Below, piece by piece: positions 60,831 to 64,000 of a stretch of DNA of 64,000 nucleotides. The notes below the pieces were generated by a model. That model saw nothing but the letters and a program-made list of their open reading frames with translations, was not told where the DNA came from and searched no databases. The stretch is from Bacteroidota bacterium (GTDB taxonomy: Bacteria > Bacteroidota > Bacteroidia > 2-12-FULL-35-15). The DNA is taken from contig JAOQAE010000006.1 in NCBI GenBank assembly GCA_025963725.1, positions 372,001 to 436,000 on the forward strand. The letters are read 5' to 3'. The translations under genes and the position numbers were made by a program. The first letter of the stretch is position 1; the number at the start of each line of letters is the position of its first letter.

Positions 60831-63803
60831 ATGAAAGTTTCCGGAAAATCTGCACGGGCATTAAAAAGCAAGACGCCATTAAAAAGGAAGAAAAAATCAT
60901 TACTACTCATTGATAACAACCAGTTAAATTTCCCTGTAGTAGGGATTGGAGGCTCCGCAGGCTCCTTTCCCGCGTTGGAGCAATTCTTTAAGAACACGCC
61001 CGAAAACATCGGGATGGCGTTCATCGTGGTCATACATCTCGATCCTACAAAAAAAGGCTTGGTGCCCGAGCTGCTGCAGCGGTATACAAAGTTGAAAGTA
61101 ATAGAAGCAGCCGACGGGATGCTTGTCTCCCAAAACGTTGTTTACATTATCCCGCCGGCGAAAGACATCAGCATCCTTAACGGGCAGCTGTTATTATTCG
61201 AGCCGACCAAGCCGCGCGGGTACCGCATGCCGATAGATTTCTTTTTCCAGAGCCTCGGAAGGGATCAGCGTGAGCGCTCAGCAGCGGTTATACTTTCAGG
61301 GATGGGTTCCGACGGTGAGCTTGGATTAAAGGTAGTAAAGGAACATCTCGGCGTTGGCCTTGTGCAGGATCCCGATTCTACCGAGTTCAGCAGCATGCCG
61401 CAGGCTGCCATCAGCACAGGATTTACAGATTACATCCTGCCTCCCGAGGACATGCCTGAAAAGCTGATCGGCTATTTCTATCATCCGGTCATAAAGACGT
61501 CGGACACCGGCGAGGTAACCGATCTGAAATCGGAGAATGCGCTGCTGAAGGTGTTCATGCTGCTCCGTACACAAACCGGACACGATTTTTCGCTGTATAA
61601 AAAGAGCACTATCATCAGGAGGATCGACCGGAGAATTGCAGTTCAACAGCTGAAAAACATTTCGGAATATGTGAATTACCTCAGGGAGCATCCGCATGAG
61701 ATCGACGTACTATTCAAAGAGCTGCTGATCGGTGTCACTAAATTTTTCCGTGATTCTGAAGCATTCAACGCGCTTGAAAAGGAGCTTATGGAAATAATAA
61801 AGAATAAGAAGAAGGAAGAGCCGATCCGGGCCTGGGTTGCAGGCTGCTCTACGGGGGAAGAAGCGTATTCCATCGCCATTCTCCTGCTCGAATGCATTGA
61901 AAAAGTGAAGCCCGGGCACTCCTTTAAGATCCAGGTTTTTGCTACCGACCTCGATTCTGCGGCAATAGAAAAAGCGCGTACCGGCATTTATTACGACAAC
62001 GTATCGGGCGATGTAAGCCCCGAACGATTGAAGCGCTTTTTTATTCATCAGAACAATCATTATATCGTAAAAAAGGAGATTCGCGAGCTGATCGTTTTTG
62101 CACAGCATAATATCATCAGGGATTCGCCATTTACAAAGCTCGATCTGCTCTGCTGCCGGAACCTGCTGATCTACCTGAACTCCGACCTGCAACGGAAGCT
62201 TATACCGCTCTTCCATTTCTCACTGAACAAGGACGGCATCCTTTTCCTTGGAAATTCTGAAACGATCGGAACATTCAACGACCTGTTCTTTGCTTTCAAT
62301 CCCAAGCTCAGGATCTTCGGACGCAGGGACGCTCCATCCTTTGTAAAGTTCGATTATCCTTTCAGCATTCCCCGCCATGAGATCACAGCGCTGGATACGC
62401 TGAAGGATCTGCCGCGCATGTACAAGAATACGCTGCCGGAGGTTTTTCAGGGCATCCTGCTGGAAAAATATACGCCGCCATCGCTGATCATGAATGAAAA
62501 AGGCGATGTGCTGTATGTGAACGGGAACCTTGGTAAATTCGTAGAGATCACCACAGGGGAACCGCAAATGAATATTCACAAGATCGCGAAAAAAGGGATC
62601 CGGTATGAACTCAGCAACCTTGTAGCCAAAGCGGTAAGCAACGAAAGCACCGAGATCCGTGAAGACCTGAGCCTGAAAACGGGAGGACAGACCCACCGTG
62701 TAAAGATAACCTGCTGCTACATGACCGAGCCTGTGGCACTGGAAGGATTGCTGATGCTGGTCTTCGAAGACCAGGGCATCCGGCAGCCACCCGTTCCGGC
62801 CGCTAAGAACAGCGGAACACATGAAGATGCCATTATCATAGAGCTTGAAAAAGAGCTGGCCTACGTGCGCAAACAGCTGCAGACAACCGTTCAGCAGATG
62901 GAAACTTCCTTCGAAGAACTGAAGTCTACCAACGAGGAGCTGCAAAGCACTAATGAAGAACTGCAAAGCACCAATGAGGAATCGATCAGCTCCAAGGAAG
63001 AAATGCAATCGCTGAACGAAGAGCTGATGACCGTTAATATGCAGTACAAGGAGAAGTCGGAAGAGCTGATCCGCATAAACGACGACATGAAGAACCTGAT
63101 GGACAGCATGGAGATCGCGATCGTTTTCCTCGACAATGAGCTGGTCATTAAGCGCTATACACCAAAGGCCGCAGAGATCATCCAGCTGATCCCCTCGGAT
63201 GTCGGACGGCCTCTTTCCAACTTATCTTCCACACTTATCTATAAAGGGCTGGAAAAAGATATGAAAGCCGTGATCGATAAGCTGATCCCCAAAGAGATCT
63301 CCATACGTACCGTGCATGACCAGTGGTATTCGCTGCGCATCACGCCGTACCGCACAAGCAATAATTTTATCGAAGGGATCGTGCTGTCGTTCATCGACAT
63401 CACACAGCTGAAAGAGCTCGAGAACCGGCTGAATGAGCTGCTTGTATATGCTGAGGGGATCGTAAACGGCATCAGTGATTCGCTGGTTGTTGTGGACAGC
63501 AACTCCATGATCGTTTCAGCCAATAATTCATTTAAAAAAACATTCAGGCTCAGCGACAAGGATATCGTTGGCATGAATTTGTTCAGGCTGCAGGGATGGA
63601 ATATTACAGCGCTTAAAAAAAAGCTGGAAGGGGTCAGCAAATCCAGGCCAGCGTTCAAGGATTTCCCGGTGAGCGAAAAATTTCCCGGTGCCGGAAAGAA
63701 CAGCACATTCCTGATCGACGGCAGGTTGATCGACTCAAAAAACAAGGAAAAAGCATTTATTTTATTAACAATACGCCCCGATACCCCGTCCAAAAAGAAA
63801 TAA
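60831..63803 (+). CDS. CheB-CheR-PAS fusion chemotaxis-type regulator
   Basis: 990 residues from ATG 60831 (TTG 60810 also possible). CheB methylesterase domain (about 45-225; GIGGSAGSFPAL, HLDPTKKGLV, MGSDGELGL with the Ser/His/Asp set), CheR methyltransferase (about 230-490; GCSTGEEAYSIAILLLE, RNLLIYLN), a long coiled coil (about 665-745) with near-identical STNEELQ heptads, then two PAS domains. No receiver domain regulates CheB. In Bacteroidota such fusions are usually followed by a PAS kinase, as here (gap of 4 bases). Acts on unknown sensory partners. Confidence 0.95.
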   Translation: MKVSGKSARALKSKTPLKRKKKSLLLIDNNQLNFPVVGIGGSAGSFPALEQFFKNTPENIGMAFIVVIHLDPTKKGLVPELLQRYTKLKVIEAADGMLVSQNVVYIIPPAKDISILNGQLLLFEPTKPRGYRMPIDFFFQSLGRDQRERSAAVILSGMGSDGELGLKVVKEHLGVGLVQDPDSTEFSSMPQAAISTGFTDYILPPEDMPEKLIGYFYHPVIKTSDTGEVTDLKSENALLKVFMLLRTQTGHDFSLYKKSTIIRRIDRRIAVQQLKNISEYVNYLREHPHEIDVLFKELLIGVTKFFRDSEAFNALEKELMEIIKNKKKEEPIRAWVAGCSTGEEAYSIAILLLECIEKVKPGHSFKIQVFATDLDSAAIEKARTGIYYDNVSGDVSPERLKRFFIHQNNHYIVKKEIRELIVFAQHNIIRDSPFTKLDLLCCRNLLIYLNSDLQRKLIPLFHFSLNKDGILFLGNSETIGTFNDLFFAFNPKLRIFGRRDAPSFVKFDYPFSIPRHEITALDTLKDLPRMYKNTLPEVFQGILLEKYTPPSLIMNEKGDVLYVNGNLGKFVEITTGEPQMNIHKIAKKGIRYELSNLVAKAVSNESTEIREDLSLKTGGQTHRVKITCCYMTEPVALEGLLMLVFEDQGIRQPPVPAAKNSGTHEDAIIIELEKELAYVRKQLQTTVQQMETSFEELKSTNEELQSTNEELQSTNEESISSKEEMQSLNEELMTVNMQYKEKSEELIRINDDMKNLMDSMEIAIVFLDNELVIKRYTPKAAEIIQLIPSDVGRPLSNLSSTLIYKGLEKDMKAVIDKLIPKEISIRTVHDQWYSLRITPYRTSNNFIEGIVLSFIDITQLKELENRLNELLVYAEGIVNGISDSLVVVDSNSMIVSANNSFKKTFRLSDKDIVGMNLFRLQGWNITALKKKLEGVSKSRPAFKDFPVSEKFPGAGKNSTFLIDGRLIDSKNKEKAFILLTIRPDTPSKKK

Positions 63804-63807
63804 AAGC

Positions 63808-64000
63808 ATGCCCAAGAAGAAGCGCCGCCTCAGCATTAATGAACGGATCGGGTTTTTAAAGGATCCTGAGAATGCCGACGTAAGCCACCTGGATATTAAA
63901 GAACTCCTTCATGAGCTGCAGGTATACAAGATCGAGCTTGAAATGCAGAACGAGGAGCTGCGGACTGCACAGCATGAGCTGGAAGAATCGAGAGATAAAT
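63808..64000 (+). CDS. PAS-type signalling protein, 3' end outside the window
   Basis: ATG at 63808, 4 bases after the CheB/CheR stop; 64 codons visible. MPKKKRRLSINERIGFLKDP then ELLHELQVYKIELEMQNEEL and AQHELEESRDK is the standard N-terminal coiled coil of Bacteroidota PAS histidine kinases, so a kinase is likely, but the catalytic part is not in the window. Confidence 0.75.
   Translation, partial: MPKKKRRLSINERIGFLKDPENADVSHLDIKELLHELQVYKIELEMQNEELRTAQHELEESRDK

Overview
The window reads as a chromosomal segment of a Bacteroidota bacterium, probably Sphingobacteriia/Chitinophagia-like. Support for this: a PKD protein with a gliding/type IX secretion C-terminal domain, an RCC1-repeat protein with a type IX-style C-terminal tail, TAnnTTTG promoters with an upstream TTTG, few Shine-Dalgarno sites, VF530, DUF4286 and DUF3078-like proteins, a CheB-CheR-PAS fusion, and the gene order coaX / outer-membrane protein / lptC / CNNM-CBS / ppiD. 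Assignment rests on reading the sequence only; no database was searched.

Layout. 1-9.9 kb (+): kynurenine 3-monooxygenase (5' truncated), envelope TPR protein and lipoprotein, DUF4286, rsmA, a LipL32-like secreted protein, mgtE, a 2-hydroxyacid dehydrogenase and a transglutaminase-like/TPR protein. 9.9-15.6 kb (-): a TPR-SpoIIE phosphatase, a REP-associated tyrosine transposase with its palindromic repeat field, and AT-rich secreted genes. 15.6-22.6 kb: VF530, truA, then a SAM-I riboswitch with an attenuator in front of a methyltransferase and metH, and a WG-repeat protein. 22.6-31.2 kb: tryptophan 2,3-dioxygenase, a histidine kinase/response regulator/helicase run, a TolC/periplasmic adaptor pair and tsaB. 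31.2-34 kb (-): a lipoprotein, a peptidoglycan-binding/cysteine-peptidase-like protein and a fragment resembling the N-terminal domain of contractile-injection-system ATPases. 34-47 kb: YyaL-type thioredoxin protein, MtfA-like peptidase, LEA-type lipoprotein, M20 dipeptidase, PKD and RCC1 surface proteins, GAF-SpoIIE phosphatase. 47-54 kb (-): ppiD, CNNM/CBS protein, lptC, outer-membrane protein, coaX. 54-64 kb: tRNA-Phe, an AT-rich segment bounded by 25-bp inverted repeats, an EVE-like protein, a c-type cytochrome lipoprotein, a Q/N/G/Y-rich low-complexity protein, a response regulator, an S/T/G-repeat lipoprotein, a CheB/CheR/PAS fusion and the start of a PAS-kinase-like gene.

How the parts work together. 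Tryptophan catabolism is represented by two separated genes (kmo, TDO). Methionine/SAM metabolism is controlled by the riboswitch over metH. Signalling is rich (two SpoIIE phosphatases, a HisKA_2 kinase with its receiver, an orphan receiver, CheB/CheR). Envelope biogenesis is covered by the lptC/ppiD cluster.

The most interesting signals are: a LipL32 homologue outside Leptospira; a transposase with ten short palindromes in a duplicated field; a second palindrome family inserted in frame in kmo and twice in metH; an orphan injection-system-like module; a possible 1.6-kb inverted-repeat-bounded element next to tRNA-Phe; and a FUS-like low-complexity protein.
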